This document shows, piece by piece, positions 8,617-18,120 of a DNA stretch of 64,000 nucleotides. Source of the stretch: Saprospiraceae bacterium (GTDB lineage: Bacteria; Bacteroidota; Bacteroidia; Chitinophagales; Saprospiraceae); contig JADKBO010000006.1 of the NCBI GenBank assembly GCA_016715105.1, positions 328,219 to 392,218 of the forward strand. The letters are read 5' to 3'. The translations under genes were made by a program, and so were the position numbers. The notes beneath the pieces were generated by a model. It was not told the DNA's origin, did not search any database, and saw only the letters and a list, made by a program, of their open reading frames with translations. Numbering within the stretch: the first letter of the stretch is position 1; each line of letters opens with the position of its first letter.

Positions 8617-9852
8617 TTAAATTTTTTCTAATGTAACGGATTTTGGCCTTTGTTGTTTTTTAAAACCAAGATAACTGATCAATGTACCAATCAAGAAAAG
8701 GACAGCACCCAACATAAAAGGCGAACCCGGAAAATAAAATGGAGTGTCTGATTTCGTAGTAAAATAAAATAAATTATTCATCAATAAAGGACCGATGATG
8801 GATGTAAGACTGATCAAAGAAGTATTGAGCCCTTGCACTTCTCCCTGTTGATTGGGCAAAACTTCCCCTGTTATCATGGCTTGCGCGGCGGGTCCTGCTA
8901 TACCACCAAGGCAGTAAGGTATAAGGATGACAAACATATGCCACCCTTTGAAAGCAAAAGCAAAGAGGACCATTGAAAGGCCATAAATGAGCAAGCCAAG
9001 GTAAAGGCTTTTTTCATTGCCCAAAATAGGGTTGACCCATCTGATCAAAACTCCTTGGACAATTCCCACCATGAGGCCAGCCATAGCCAAAGACAACCCA
9101 ATCATTTTTTCACTCCATTGAAATTTTTCTATCTTAAAAAATGACCAATTACTTTGCACAGCATGTGAACCAATGGCTATAAGAAATAATACCAAAAACA
9201 ATCGGTGCAATTTTGGGTATTTTTTAAATTGTAATAAAGCACCTAGAGGATTTGCTCGTTTCCACGAAAAAGGTCTTCTATTTTCAGGACTCAATGATTC
9301 TGGCAACATAAAGTAACCCAAGATGAAATTGATCGAACAAAGAATTGCCGCAGCATAAAAAGGAACTTTCAAACCAATTCCACCTAAAAGACCACCCAAA
9401 GCAGGACCAAGTATAAAACCAACGCCAAATGCTGCACCCGTGATTCCAAAATTTTTCGCCCTATCCTCAGGTGAACTTACATCTGCAATGTATGCCATGG
9501 CTGTAGTAATGCTGGCGCCTGTAAATCCAGCTATCAATCTTCCTACAAAAAGCCAACCTAAGCTTGTAGCCAATCCAAGAATGACGTAATCAATGATAAA
9601 TGCAGCAATGGAAGCCAGAAGCACCGGCCTTCTCCCAAATCTATCGCTCAAATTCCCAATCAGTGGTGCGCATAAAAATTGCATTCCAGCGTAGGCCAAG
9701 GTCAAAAACGAGGCAGTACTACTTGCTTCTGCTACTGGTTTACCTGTGAGTGTGGTAATCAAGCCAGGTAAAACCGGAATGATCAGCCCGAAACCCATTA
9801 TGTCGATCACCAACGTTATAAATATAAAAAATATAGGACCACGCGATTTCAT
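8617..9852 (-). CDS. MFS efflux transporter, TCR/Tet-like
   Basis: This major facilitator has about 12 membrane helices. The loop 2-3 motif GNLSDRFGRRPVLL is the classic MFS motif A of the tetracycline/multidrug antiporter group. I chose the ATG at 9850-9852 (MKSRGPIFF), which gives 411 residues and starts right before helix 1; a further upstream ATG would add 13 polar residues that fit poorly. It ends 5 bases before the MtfA-like gene, so it probably leads an operon with that gene and kynU. Substrate is unknown; a link to kynurenine-type aromatics is only a contextual guess. Confidence 0.85.
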   Translation of the reverse strand: MKSRGPIFFIFITLVIDIMGFGLIIPVLPGLITTLTGKPVAEASSTASFLTLAYAGMQFLCAPLIGNLSDRFGRRPVLLASIAAFIIDYVILGLATSLGWLFVGRLIAGFTGASITTAMAYIADVSSPEDRAKNFGITGAAFGVGFILGPALGGLLGGIGLKVPFYAAAILCSINFILGYFMLPESLSPENRRPFSWKRANPLGALLQFKKYPKLHRLFLVLFLIAIGSHAVQSNWSFFKIEKFQWSEKMIGLSLAMAGLMVGIVQGVLIRWVNPILGNEKSLYLGLLIYGLSMVLFAFAFKGWHMFVILIPYCLGGIAGPAAQAMITGEVLPNQQGEVQGLNTSLISLTSIIGPLLMNNLFYFTTKSDTPFYFPGSPFMLGAVLFLIGTLISYLGFKKQQRPKSVTLEKI

Positions 9853-9971
9853 AATGGTATAATTGTAATTTTTACAATCAAAGATAGCCAATGCTTCAAT
9901 ATCCAGCGGATGGAAAAACAGATTTGGTTATTTTAAATTGAAAGGTTTTTCAAGAACTCAATCATCTTTCC

Positions 9972-11597
9972 TTAAAAAAGAATTTTCCCTGCTCTTTGAT
10001 CGTCCTTAAAGCCCATCCAATCCAAAATAGTGGCGCCAACATCCTCAGATAAAGCCGATTTATAAGATTGGCTCGACAAATTTTGAGAGTAAAAAATAAA
10101 AGGAACCACCAGCAATTGTCTGCGCAATGCGCCATGTCCACCTTTATAATTGCCTACTACTTTCTCGTAAGCTTTTCCCAAATCATAACCTGGTTTGGAA
10201 GTAAGCACCAAATCGCCCATTCCTTTTGCTTTGAGCAAATCATATAATCTGGGAACCGCGTATGGAAAATTGGTATTTTGGGTATTTTCCAACCACTCAC
10301 TTTTCGTCATCCATTCACCAAGCAATGTAGAATCCCTGTATTCAAAAACATCACTGGTTATCACCTCATATTTCAAAAATGAATCTTTTACTGTGATTTG
10401 TGCATTTCCAGAATCGTTGTAAATAATTACTTCCTGAGGCCCTTTGTTATAAGCAACCCAATTGATGCCTTCTTGATTTGCAACGTATTGAGCAATGTTG
10501 ATTTTGCGATTTTCCTGAGTCGGATACTGTTCTATCTCAGATGCGCTGAGCGCTTTCCCCCAATTTTCCGTCCCTTTGAAATAAATGTACGCGGAGAGAT
10601 TACCGTTGATGACGAAATAAGCGTCCAGATTTTCAAGATTTGAAATTGGCTCGTTGAGTTCAATGGATTTGATATTGACCGCATTGCCACGTTCCATATT
10701 CAAACCAATTTGCTGAAAATTTTCTCTGAGATCAAGGTTTTTGGTTACAGCCTCAACACCATGATCGCTTGCCAATACCAACAGCCTTTGATCTGCTTGT
10801 CCCAAACGTTTGACTTCTTCCCAATAAGTTGCCATCAAAGCATCAATGTACACCAAAAGCTTTTCGTATTGGTCCGTAAAACCATGAACGTGATTGGTAG
10901 CATCTGGCGAAGGAAGGGTGATGAAATGAAACTTGGGATTGCATTGCAATTGGTCAATGGCAATTTTCATCGCATTTTCCTCATGTTCAAAATGGTTCAT
11001 GGCGATTTCGTGACCGATGAATGGAATATTTCGCAAATAAGGAAATACCGACATGCCTTCAAACTTGGCTCCTGAATGATACCAACCCGTAATGACTGCT
11101 TCTTTGACTCCCTTATTCATAAAAGAATTGATACTGGCGGTAAAGGTATCTCTGCTCAACTCAAAAGCATTTTGACTAGTGCTGTCAATGTCTTTATTCA
11201 TCCATACGTTGGTTCTACCGACGTAGTTACGCAAATTGCCCGTCGTTCTGTTTCTGTCAAACCATCTCAGACCGAGAATTCCACTGTTGACCGCATCCAC
11301 ACCAGTGATCAAAGGATAATATCCAAATCCGGTCATGGTAGGAAAAGAAGAAATCCCATTTTCCACATAGACACCGCCGTCAATCATTGATTTTATAAAA
11401 GGTAATTTACCTTGTGATAAAAGCGCACGAAATCGCTCATTTTCCAAACCATCGATGAGAAATACAGTAGCCGTTTTACCCATTGCAGGTAGACAATCTG
11501 TATGAGCTGGTGGCCTCATGGTGTATTTAAATGCAGCAAATGCACCAATGAGAAAAATCAAAAGCCCAAAAATCCAATAAGTCAGTTTACGCATCAT
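9972..11597 (-). CDS. Type I phosphodiesterase / alkaline phosphatase superfamily protein
   Basis: This is a membrane-anchored or exported metal-dependent phosphodiesterase of the nucleotide pyrophosphatase family. It starts with one hydrophobic helix (MMRKLTYWIFGLLIFLIGAF), followed by FLIDGL (first metal Asp), FPTMTG near residue 85 (Thr nucleophile), SPDATNHVHG (second metal site) and SDHGVEAV (third). The start at 11597 is chosen because it places the helix at the N-terminus; an upstream ATG at 11750 would overlap the divergent esterase gene. Substrate could be nucleotides, phospholipid head groups or glycan-linked phosphate. It is divergent from the sialate esterase gene with a compact shared promoter. 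Confidence 0.85.
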   Translation of the reverse strand: MMRKLTYWIFGLLIFLIGAFAAFKYTMRPPAHTDCLPAMGKTATVFLIDGLENERFRALLSQGKLPFIKSMIDGGVYVENGISSFPTMTGFGYYPLITGVDAVNSGILGLRWFDRNRTTGNLRNYVGRTNVWMNKDIDSTSQNAFELSRDTFTASINSFMNKGVKEAVITGWYHSGAKFEGMSVFPYLRNIPFIGHEIAMNHFEHEENAMKIAIDQLQCNPKFHFITLPSPDATNHVHGFTDQYEKLLVYIDALMATYWEEVKRLGQADQRLLVLASDHGVEAVTKNLDLRENFQQIGLNMERGNAVNIKSIELNEPISNLENLDAYFVINGNLSAYIYFKGTENWGKALSASEIEQYPTQENRKINIAQYVANQEGINWVAYNKGPQEVIIYNDSGNAQITVKDSFLKYEVITSDVFEYRDSTLLGEWMTKSEWLENTQNTNFPYAVPRLYDLLKAKGMGDLVLTSKPGYDLGKAYEKVVGNYKGGHGALRRQLLVVPFIFYSQNLSSQSYKSALSEDVGATILDWMGFKDDQRAGKILF

Positions 11598-11738
11598 AGA
11601 TGGCAGTTTACCAAATAGTATGGAGCAAAGAAAGGGTTTTTTGAGAAAAGACAACCAACTTGTTTTTCCATTTATAATTGAAAACCAATATCCGAGGTAA
11701 AATGATACATTTGTATTTTTCAAAAGAGCATTTTTGTT

Positions 11739-13661
11739 ATGAGCCAACACACTTTGAAATTTTCTTGTTTACTGATTGTAATTTTCTTGGGACTTGATTT
11801 GAATGCGCGAGTTGTTATACCTGCGTTATTTGCTGACCACATGGTTTTACAGCGCGATAAGCCAATTGTGGTTTGGGGAGAAGCTATATATGAAACGGAA
11901 ATAACCGTGACATTTAATGACCTTACAGAAATATGCTTGGTTGAAAACGGCAGGTGGAAGACTACTTTTCCAGCAATGCCAGCAGGAGGGCCACACAAAT
12001 TAACCATCAAAGGAAGTAATACCATTTTGATTGAGGATATTTTAATGGGTGATGTTTTTGTTTGTGGTGGCCAATCTAATATGGAATGGCCTCTCAGAAA
12101 TGTAAATAACGCTGAGGCTGAATTGAAAAATACCAATTTCCCAAACATCAGAATGTTTACGGTAGAACAAGAAATAACCGACCGCAAAACTTTGTCTTTG
12201 GAAGGTGCAGGCTGGGCAATTGCCAATGAAAAAACAGCCGCTGATTTTTCTGCCATTGGTTTTCTTACAGCGAGATTATTACATCAAGAATACGAAGTTC
12301 CAATTGGATTGATAGACAATGCATGGGGTGGTACCAACATCATGGGTTGGATGCCAGAAGAAGCATTTGCAAATCAGGAAAGTTTTGAAAAAATGATTCA
12401 AACTTTCAAGGATACTCACAATGGTGAAAGCTCTTTCAGACAAGCCAAATTGGACTACGCAGAGCAATTAGAACTTTCGGACGTGGGCCTTTTCCAGGGA
12501 TGGTCAGAGCCAGAATTTGATAAATCAGACTGGAAAAAAATCAATGCTCCTGGTCTTTGGGAAACACAAGGATTCCAAGATAAGGATGGTTTTTTCTGGT
12601 TGTCAAAAAAAATAGAACTCAAAACTGTGCCAGAGGACAAGGCATGCAAATTGGGTTTGGCAAAGATCGATGATGATGATCTGAGTTTTGTCAATGGCCT
12701 TTTGGTAGGTAGTACTCAAGGATATAGTGAAACGAGGATTTACGACTTCTTTTCAGACCACCTTACTGAGGGAATTAATGAGATCACAGTAAGAGTGAAA
12801 GATACTGGTGGCGGAGGTGGTTTTCATGGTTTGGCTAGTGATATGTTTCTGGTTTGTGAAAGTATGGACACCATGACCTTGACTGGAAACTGGTCAATCG
12901 CTGAAGGATCGGTTAACTTACCGACTTTGTCAAAAACTTACGACGCAAACGCTTTCCCGACCAACAGATACAATGGCATGGTACATCCGCTGACTCCTTA
13001 TCCGATTGCAGCTTATCTTTATTATCAGGGCGAGTCCGATACTTGGCAAGCAAAAACCTATGAAACATTGTTTCAAAACATGATCAGATCATACAGAACT
13101 GCATGGAATGATAATCAGTTACCTTTTGTTTTCGTACAATTGGCCAACTTCATGGCTCAAGATGAAACTCCTGTGGAAAGTGATTGGGCCAATTTGAGAC
13201 AAGCGCAAACTGCCGCATTGAAATTGCCATATACTGCCATGGTTTCTGCCATTGATATTGGAGAAGCCGATGACATTCACCCACGAGATAAACAAACAGT
13301 TGCCAAGAGGATGGCAGCAAGTTTGAAAAGATTGGTTTATAATGAATCTTTGATTTTTGATGGTCCACCTTTGGAAAAAGTTTTTACCAATTCTTTTGGA
13401 ACGTTGTTGACATTTAGAACTTCAGAAAAGGGTTTGTCTGTGAAGGGAAATGATAAAAAAATCAACGGTTTTGTCATAGAAACGATGGAGGGCAAATTGA
13501 TCAAAGTACCAGGAATACTACAATCAAAGTCTGCCATTTTATTGGAATATACCAAGCCATTTAAATCTATCAGATACCTTTGGGCAAATAATCCGGGTGA
13601 AGTGCAGGTCTATAATGAAGAAGGCTTTCCAGTCAATCCATTTAAATATGTTTCCAATTAA
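11739..13661 (+). CDS. Sialate O-acetylesterase-like SGNH hydrolase
   Basis: The 640-residue secreted esterase has an N-terminal signal peptide of about 23 residues (LLIVIFLGLDLNA). The nucleophile block is CGGQSNMEWPL near residue 110 and the C-terminal catalytic block is near residue 511 (DDIHPRDK), the SGNH Asp-x-x-His. A beta-sandwich insert with WQTQG-like text (WETQGFQDKDGFFWL) lies in the middle, as in known sialate 9-O-acetylesterases. In Bacteroidota such enzymes also remove acetyl groups from plant xylan, so sialic acid is not certain as substrate. It is a stand-alone gene, divergent from the phosphodiesterase. Confidence 0.88.
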   Translation: MSQHTLKFSCLLIVIFLGLDLNARVVIPALFADHMVLQRDKPIVVWGEAIYETEITVTFNDLTEICLVENGRWKTTFPAMPAGGPHKLTIKGSNTILIEDILMGDVFVCGGQSNMEWPLRNVNNAEAELKNTNFPNIRMFTVEQEITDRKTLSLEGAGWAIANEKTAADFSAIGFLTARLLHQEYEVPIGLIDNAWGGTNIMGWMPEEAFANQESFEKMIQTFKDTHNGESSFRQAKLDYAEQLELSDVGLFQGWSEPEFDKSDWKKINAPGLWETQGFQDKDGFFWLSKKIELKTVPEDKACKLGLAKIDDDDLSFVNGLLVGSTQGYSETRIYDFFSDHLTEGINEITVRVKDTGGGGGFHGLASDMFLVCESMDTMTLTGNWSIAEGSVNLPTLSKTYDANAFPTNRYNGMVHPLTPYPIAAYLYYQGESDTWQAKTYETLFQNMIRSYRTAWNDNQLPFVFVQLANFMAQDETPVESDWANLRQAQTAALKLPYTAMVSAIDIGEADDIHPRDKQTVAKRMAASLKRLVYNESLIFDGPPLEKVFTNSFGTLLTFRTSEKGLSVKGNDKKINGFVIETMEGKLIKVPGILQSKSAILLEYTKPFKSIRYLWANNPGEVQVYNEEGFPVNPFKYVSN

Positions 13662-13830
13662 ATTGGGCCTATTTCAAGTATTTGGGTTTCTAAAATCGTT
13701 ATGCAAACGGTAAAGATTCCTTGAAATAGTAACTATACTATTTGTCACAACGTCAACGTTACTACAACAAATCTAACTAATTTGAACAAGTCTATCGGCT
13801 CCCTCGTATTGCTGAGAACACCAGGATGCT

Positions 13831-14190
13831 TTGTTTACAACGACTAAGCAAACTTCTTTGATGGTCAAAAGGCATTATGGTTTTTTGGGAAAACGGATGA
13901 ATGTTTCCATGGGTGCGGGCGGTATTTTACGTCAAGGCGTCAACAATAGTGAAGGATATGTAGATCATGTCAATGGTGGTCTTGGTTTTACCTTTGGTGG
14001 TGAATTTACCATAGGTCGCATCAATGTTTCTTATGATTACATGCCGGGTTTTGTGTTGGGCCAAAATGTAGAAGGTCCAAGATTTTTCAGTGGTTCTGGT
14101 GTCAGCCTCCGTTATGTGGTTTGGCAAAGAAAAGGCAAGGCCAGAGAAACTTTGAAGAAATTGGCTTTTTGGAAGAAGAAAAAGAAGTAA
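13831..14190 (+). pseudogene. C-terminal fragment of a probable outer-membrane barrel protein
   Basis: The reading frame (119 residues from a TTG at 13831, or 109 from the ATG at 13861) looks like the last strands of a small outer-membrane beta barrel. It has alternating Gly and aromatic residues (GGGLGFTFGGEFTIGRINVSYD-like pattern) and a final strand ending near GVSLRYVVW. There is no signal peptide and no convincing start. The 169 bases upstream show no coding sequence in any frame that I can join to it. It ends in a Lys-rich tail. I read it as an N-terminally deleted remnant at the edge of the repeat island that begins about 14240. Confidence 0.4.
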
Positions 14191-14239
14191 CAGCTGGTTT
14201 TAGTTGGTAGGAAAACTGTTCTTTATAAACTATTTACAG

Positions 14240-14905
14240 CTCTTGAAAGGTCATTGTCAAACCAAGAGGTCGTACCTAACGGCACGAAATCTCACATAAC
14301 TTTGGTTTTTATCATGATATTGTACTTAAAAGGACTAACCCCAAAGAGTATTCCTGACGGCACAACAAACCACTTTTGGTTGATTCCTAAAGAATCCACC
14401 CGATGGTCCCGTTAGGGACCAAATATTGGTACAACAAAAAAAATACATCTCTAAGTGCCGTCAGGTACGAAATGTTTAACCCCAGCCTCAAATAGGTAGA
14501 AGATATAATACAGGATCATAACCAAACTTTCTAGAATAAGACTGCTTAGTAAGGTTTCGTGATGGATCAAAAATCAACCTACATTCTCGTTAGGGACCAG
14601 ATTTTAAAAATCAACCCTTCAGTCCCGTTAGGGACCAAACATTGGTAACTCCGAAAAAAATACATCTCTAAGTGCCGTCAGGTACGAAATGTTTAACCCC
14701 AGCCTCAAATAGGTAGAAGATATAATACAGGATCATAAGCAAAATTTCTAGAATAAGACTGCTTAATAAGGTTTCGTGAGGATCAAAAATCAGCTTACAG
14801 TCCCGTTAGGGAACAGATTTTAAAAATCAACCCTTCAGTCCCGTTAGGGACCAAACATTGGTAACTCTGAAAAAAAATATCTCTAAGTGCCGTCAGGTAC
14901 GCAAC
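14240..14905. repeat. REP-like palindrome array A, left part
   Basis: Non-coding stretch with two palindrome types sharing a CCGTYAGG core: GTCCCGTTAGGGAC (14406, 14622, 14838, degenerate at 14589 and 14800) and GTGCCGTCAGGTAC (14455, 14672, 14887). Reverse-orientation forms such as GTACCTAACGGCAC sit at 14272 and about 14353. Between 14455 and 14887 the units repeat every 215-217 bases. The first palindrome is usually followed at once by a second small one, CCAAATATTGG. The array runs up to the 3' end of a RAYT transposase gene, the usual partner of REP repeats. Confidence 0.85.
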
Positions 14906-14919
14906 GTTTAACCCCAGCC

Positions 14920-15378
14920 TCAAATAGGTTTGAAGATATAATTAGGATCAAAATCAACCTCATACTTTTTCAACATTTCCATGTATTCCTCATGAAAAGA
15001 TTTCTTTTTGTGATGTTGCTCTTGATTATTTATATAATTAACAACATTCCCGACATGAGACTTACTATATGAGAAAGCTCCAAAGCCTTCTTGCCATGAG
15101 AATTTAAATGTTGTTAATTTATTCTGATTTATCCACTTTGATGAGTCACCTTTGATCATTTGCATTAATTCAGATAATGCTTGTGTGGGGCGCATTCCAA
15201 ACAAAATATGGACGTGATCTTCCACTCCATTTATTACTAAAACTTTGTGATTGTTGTTTTGAATGATTGCTGTCATGTATTTGTACAATTCAACTTTCCA
15301 TTCTTTTTTAATCAAACATTCTCTATTTCTTACTGCGAATACAGCATGAATGTGAATTTGGGTGTAGGTATTTGCCAT
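14920..15378 (-). CDS. REP-associated tyrosine transposase (RAYT, Y1/HUH, IS200-like)
   Basis: The 152-residue protein has the single-strand transposase layout of the IS200/RAYT group: an HUH motif as DHVHIL (His55 and His57) and a single catalytic Tyr at about 115 in NYINNQEQHH. It lacks IS200-type end structures of its own but sits inside an array of CCGTYAGG palindromes in both orientations, which is the defining setting of RAYT genes in other bacteria. RAYTs cut and join REP hairpin DNA and are thought to spread REP sequences. All key residues are present, so it may be active. The ATG at 15376-15378 gives MANTYTQIHIHAV, a normal family start. Confidence 0.85.
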   Translation of the reverse strand: MANTYTQIHIHAVFAVRNRECLIKKEWKVELYKYMTAIIQNNNHKVLVINGVEDHVHILFGMRPTQALSELMQMIKGDSSKWINQNKLTTFKFSWQEGFGAFSYSKSHVGNVVNYINNQEQHHKKKSFHEEYMEMLKKYEVDFDPNYIFKPI

Positions 15379-15439
15379 TTTTCATAATTTTCAATTGCAA
15401 GGTAAATAGTATTTTTAATTTCAAAAAAAATATTTGCCC

Positions 15440-15650
15440 AATGATCGAAAATTGTCAAACCAAGAGGTCGTACCTGACGGCACGATGACATGTTTTTATT
15501 TTTTGCTTGTACCAAGATACCGTACCTAACGGCACGAAATCTTACATACTTTTTTTTAATCAAGATATTGTCCTTTCAAGGACAAACCCTAAAAGTGTTC
15601 CTGATTGCACAACAAACTTCTTATGGGTGATTCCTACAGAATCAACCCAA
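15440..15650. repeat. REP-like array A, segment upstream of the RAYT gene
   Basis: This segment is a diverged second copy of 14250-14430: both begin with TTGTCAAACCAAGAGGTCGT, go through GTACCTAACGGCAC-type palindromes (here 15470-15483 and 15522-15535) and reach a GATTCCTACAGAATC-like element. The two copies lie on opposite sides of the RAYT gene. The end of this copy is interrupted by the insertion element at 15651. Confidence 0.8.
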
Positions 15651-15690
15651 CTAGAGTTTGGCTATTTACTAGACACTTAAAAAAAAACTT

Positions 15691-15721
15691 GGTCATAATT
15701 AGGAATTATGGCCTTTTTTTT
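15691..15721 (+). terminator. Hairpin plus T-run inside IS left end
   Basis: The arms GGTCATAATT and AATTATGGCC (one T-G wobble) enclose AGG and are followed by nine T. It lies between the left inverted repeat and the transposase start, the position where many IS elements block incoming transcription. Confidence 0.6.
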
Positions 15722-15750
15722 AGATTTTTATATCTAGTTAAATGACTAGA

Positions 15751-17021
15751 TATGGGATATCCGACTAAAATTCAGCTCATTAAAAGAGCTAATAGCGAAC
15801 AGTGGTATGTTAACTTTCCAGCCGCTGTTGCTCAGGCTATTGAGTTTCAACAAGGAAGTGGTGGAATGGATTATTGATGACCATCAAAGATTGGTTCTGC
15901 AAAGAAGTGATGGCGAGGGATCTTAAAAAAACTACCTCCAAAACTTAAGAGAGGCACGGTTCTTTATTCTCACAATGCAAGGGAGCTTTTAATCAATCAA
16001 GAGTTTGGAAAGAGCTTTTGACCTTGCAGAGGGGATTACTCGGTTGTGTAGGCAAGAGTACAGTCAGTGGTATGATAACTGCCACGGGTCAACAGTTTAA
16101 AGATTGGTCGGCAGCATATCGTCTTTTTCAGGGTGATAGAATGAATACCGAAAGCTCTTTTCTGTCATTCGTAAGAATGTTGTAGATACCATCTGTCCAG
16201 AAGAGGAGGAGATATAAAAAAAATCTTGTAGTAAGTGTCGATGGGAGTTACACCAATGAATCTGTGTTGAAAGCCTTGGACGAGAAAGTTGTAATAATAG
16301 GAAGAGTACGTAAAGATTGTAAACTTCACCAGACTCCTACCTTAACTCAAAATGGTAAAGTAGGTAGAAACCGAGTCTATGGGACTGCACTACCTACTCC
16401 AGAATGCATTCGTCAATCTGATCAATATGAGTGGCGAGATGTAAAAGCCTGGGCGACAGGTAAAATTCACACTTTCCAAATCAAAACCATAGATGCAGTA
16501 AGATGGAGGAAAGCAGGAGGCCAAGACATGAGATTAGTTATTATAAGACCAATTGGCTACAGACTCACAAAGCAATCGAAATTATTGTATAAAGAGCCAG
16601 CATATCTTATTTGCACTTCAGTAAAGCTACCTGTCGAAAAACTGCTTCAAGCATATTTATGGAGATGGGGAATTGAGGTAAATTTTAGAGACCAAAAACA
16701 CTACTTGGATGTGGACAAGCTCAGGTGAGAAAAGAAATCCCATGCAGTAAAGTTCCACAATTTGTCACCGCTGTTTATTCAATGCTACTCTTGGCATCAT
16801 CACAGGCAAAGATAATTGACCTACCCAGACCAAAATGGTATACAAAATTGAAAACTCAACGAACAACTACACAAGACCTATTAAACCAATTTAAGGCTAT
16901 CAAATGGACAGATTCAATCAAAATCAATTTCTCCGACTTCGTTATGATGGAAAATAAACAACGAAGTGCAAAAAATAATCCTATTCATTCGCTTTCTAGT
17001 TTGTTTTATACTCGAAATTAG
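15751..17021 (+). pseudogene. Broken IS4-type transposase gene
   Basis: The coding sequence starts MGYPTKIQLIKRANSEQW at 15751 and stops after about 41 codons. It continues in other frames (VEWIIDDHQRLVLQR near 15860), then runs openly at about 16264-16728 and 16725-17021. The long open part includes VSVDGSY-like DDE text just upstream and the Y-(2)-R-(3)-E-(6)-K signature in YLWRWGIEVNFRDQK near 16655, which marks IS4-superfamily transposases. At least three frame changes mean no functional protein. An internal stop separates the last two pieces. Confidence 0.8.
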
Positions 17022-17059
17022 CCAAACTCGAGATGGGTGATTCCTACAGAATCAACCCA

Positions 17060-18110
17060 ATGGTCCCATTAGGGACCACATATTGGTAAGAAGTAAAAAA
17101 ACGAATCCCTATCAACCCCACAGTCCCGTTAGGGACTAAATATTCGTAACACCCAAAAAAACGAATCCCTAAGTGCCGTCAGGTACGAAATGTTCACCAC
17201 TACTTCAAATAGGTAGAAGATATAAAATAGGAGCACACCAAACTTTCAAGAACAAGACTGAATATTAAAGATTCGTGAAAGATCAAAAATCAACCCCACA
17301 GTCCCGTTAGGGACCAAATATTGGTAACACCCAAAAAAATACGAATCCCTAAGTGCCGTCAGGTACGAAATGTATACCCTTTCTTCTAATAGGTAGAAGA
17401 TATAAATTAGGAGAGCAACCAAACTTTCAAGAACAAGACTGAATATTAAAGATTCATGATGGATCAAAAATCCAACTCACAGTCCCGTCAGGGACCAAAT
17501 ATTGGTAACACCCAAAAAAAACGAATCTCTAAGTGCCGTCAGGTACGAAATGTATACCCCTTCTTCTAATAGGTAGAAGATATAAAATTAGGAGCGTAAC
17601 CAAACTTTCAAGAACAAGACTGAATATTAAAGATTCATGATGGATCAAAAATCCAACTCACAGTCCCGTCAGGGACCAAATATTGGTAACCCCAAAAAAC
17701 GAATCCTAAGTGCCGTCAGGTACGAAATGTATACCTTCTTCTAATAGGTAGAAGATATAAAATTAGGAGCGTAACCAAACTTTCAAGAACAAGACTGAAT
17801 ATTAAAGATTCATGATGGATCAAAAATCCAACTCACAGTCCCGTCAGGGAACAAATATTGGTAACACCCAAAAAAAAACGAATCTCTAAGTGCCGTCAGG
17901 TACGGAATGTATACCCCTTCTTCTAATAGCTAGAATATATAAAATTAGGAGCGTAACCAAACTTTCAAGAACAAGACTGAATATTAATGATTCATGATGG
18001 ATCAAAAATCCAACTCACAGTCCCGTCAGGGACCAAATATTGGTAACACCCAAAAAAACGAATCTCTAAGTGCCGTCAGGTACGAAATGTATAACATCAT
18101 GGTACAAGTA
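17060..18110. repeat. Tandem array of ~180-base units, each with two REP palindromes
   Basis: Six direct units are visible. GTGCCGTCAGGTAC occurs at 17173, 17353, 17533, 17710, 17890 and 18070, spaced 180, 180, 177, 180 and 180 bases. GTCCCGT(T/C)AGGGAC-type palindromes occur at 17063, 17123, 17301, 17482, 17663, 17838 and 18020. Between them each unit carries the same spacer (ending GAATATTAAAGATTCATGATGG in most copies). Copies near the middle are almost identical, so the array has expanded or been homogenised recently. No long open reading frame in it looks real. It ends next to the stop codon of the DUF481 gene. Confidence 0.9.
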
Positions 18111-18120
18111 CACAAATGTC

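Larger units (their letters stand above)
15651..17032 (+). mobile_element. Defective DDE insertion sequence of the IS4 superfamily
   Basis: Element of 1382 bases. The left end reads CTAGAGTTTGGCTA and the right end, reversed, CTCGAGTTTGGCTA, an inverted repeat with one mismatch in 14. Just inside the left end a hairpin (15691-15713) followed by nine T is a likely terminator guarding the transposase from outside transcription. A 28-base direct repeat starting ATGGGTGATTCC flanks both sides (15623-15650 and 17033-17060). The transposase gene is broken by several frameshifts. It is inserted in REP array A. Confidence 0.8.

Noticed and set aside
11720..12256. 178-residue open frame on the minus strand inside the sialate esterase gene
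   Set aside because: Shadow of a well-supported gene on the other strand with clear catalytic motifs; no homology seen.
17060..18110. CRISPR array
   Set aside because: The repeat period of 180 bases and the nearly identical spacers do not fit short unique spacers, and no cas genes are near. It is a tandem REP array.
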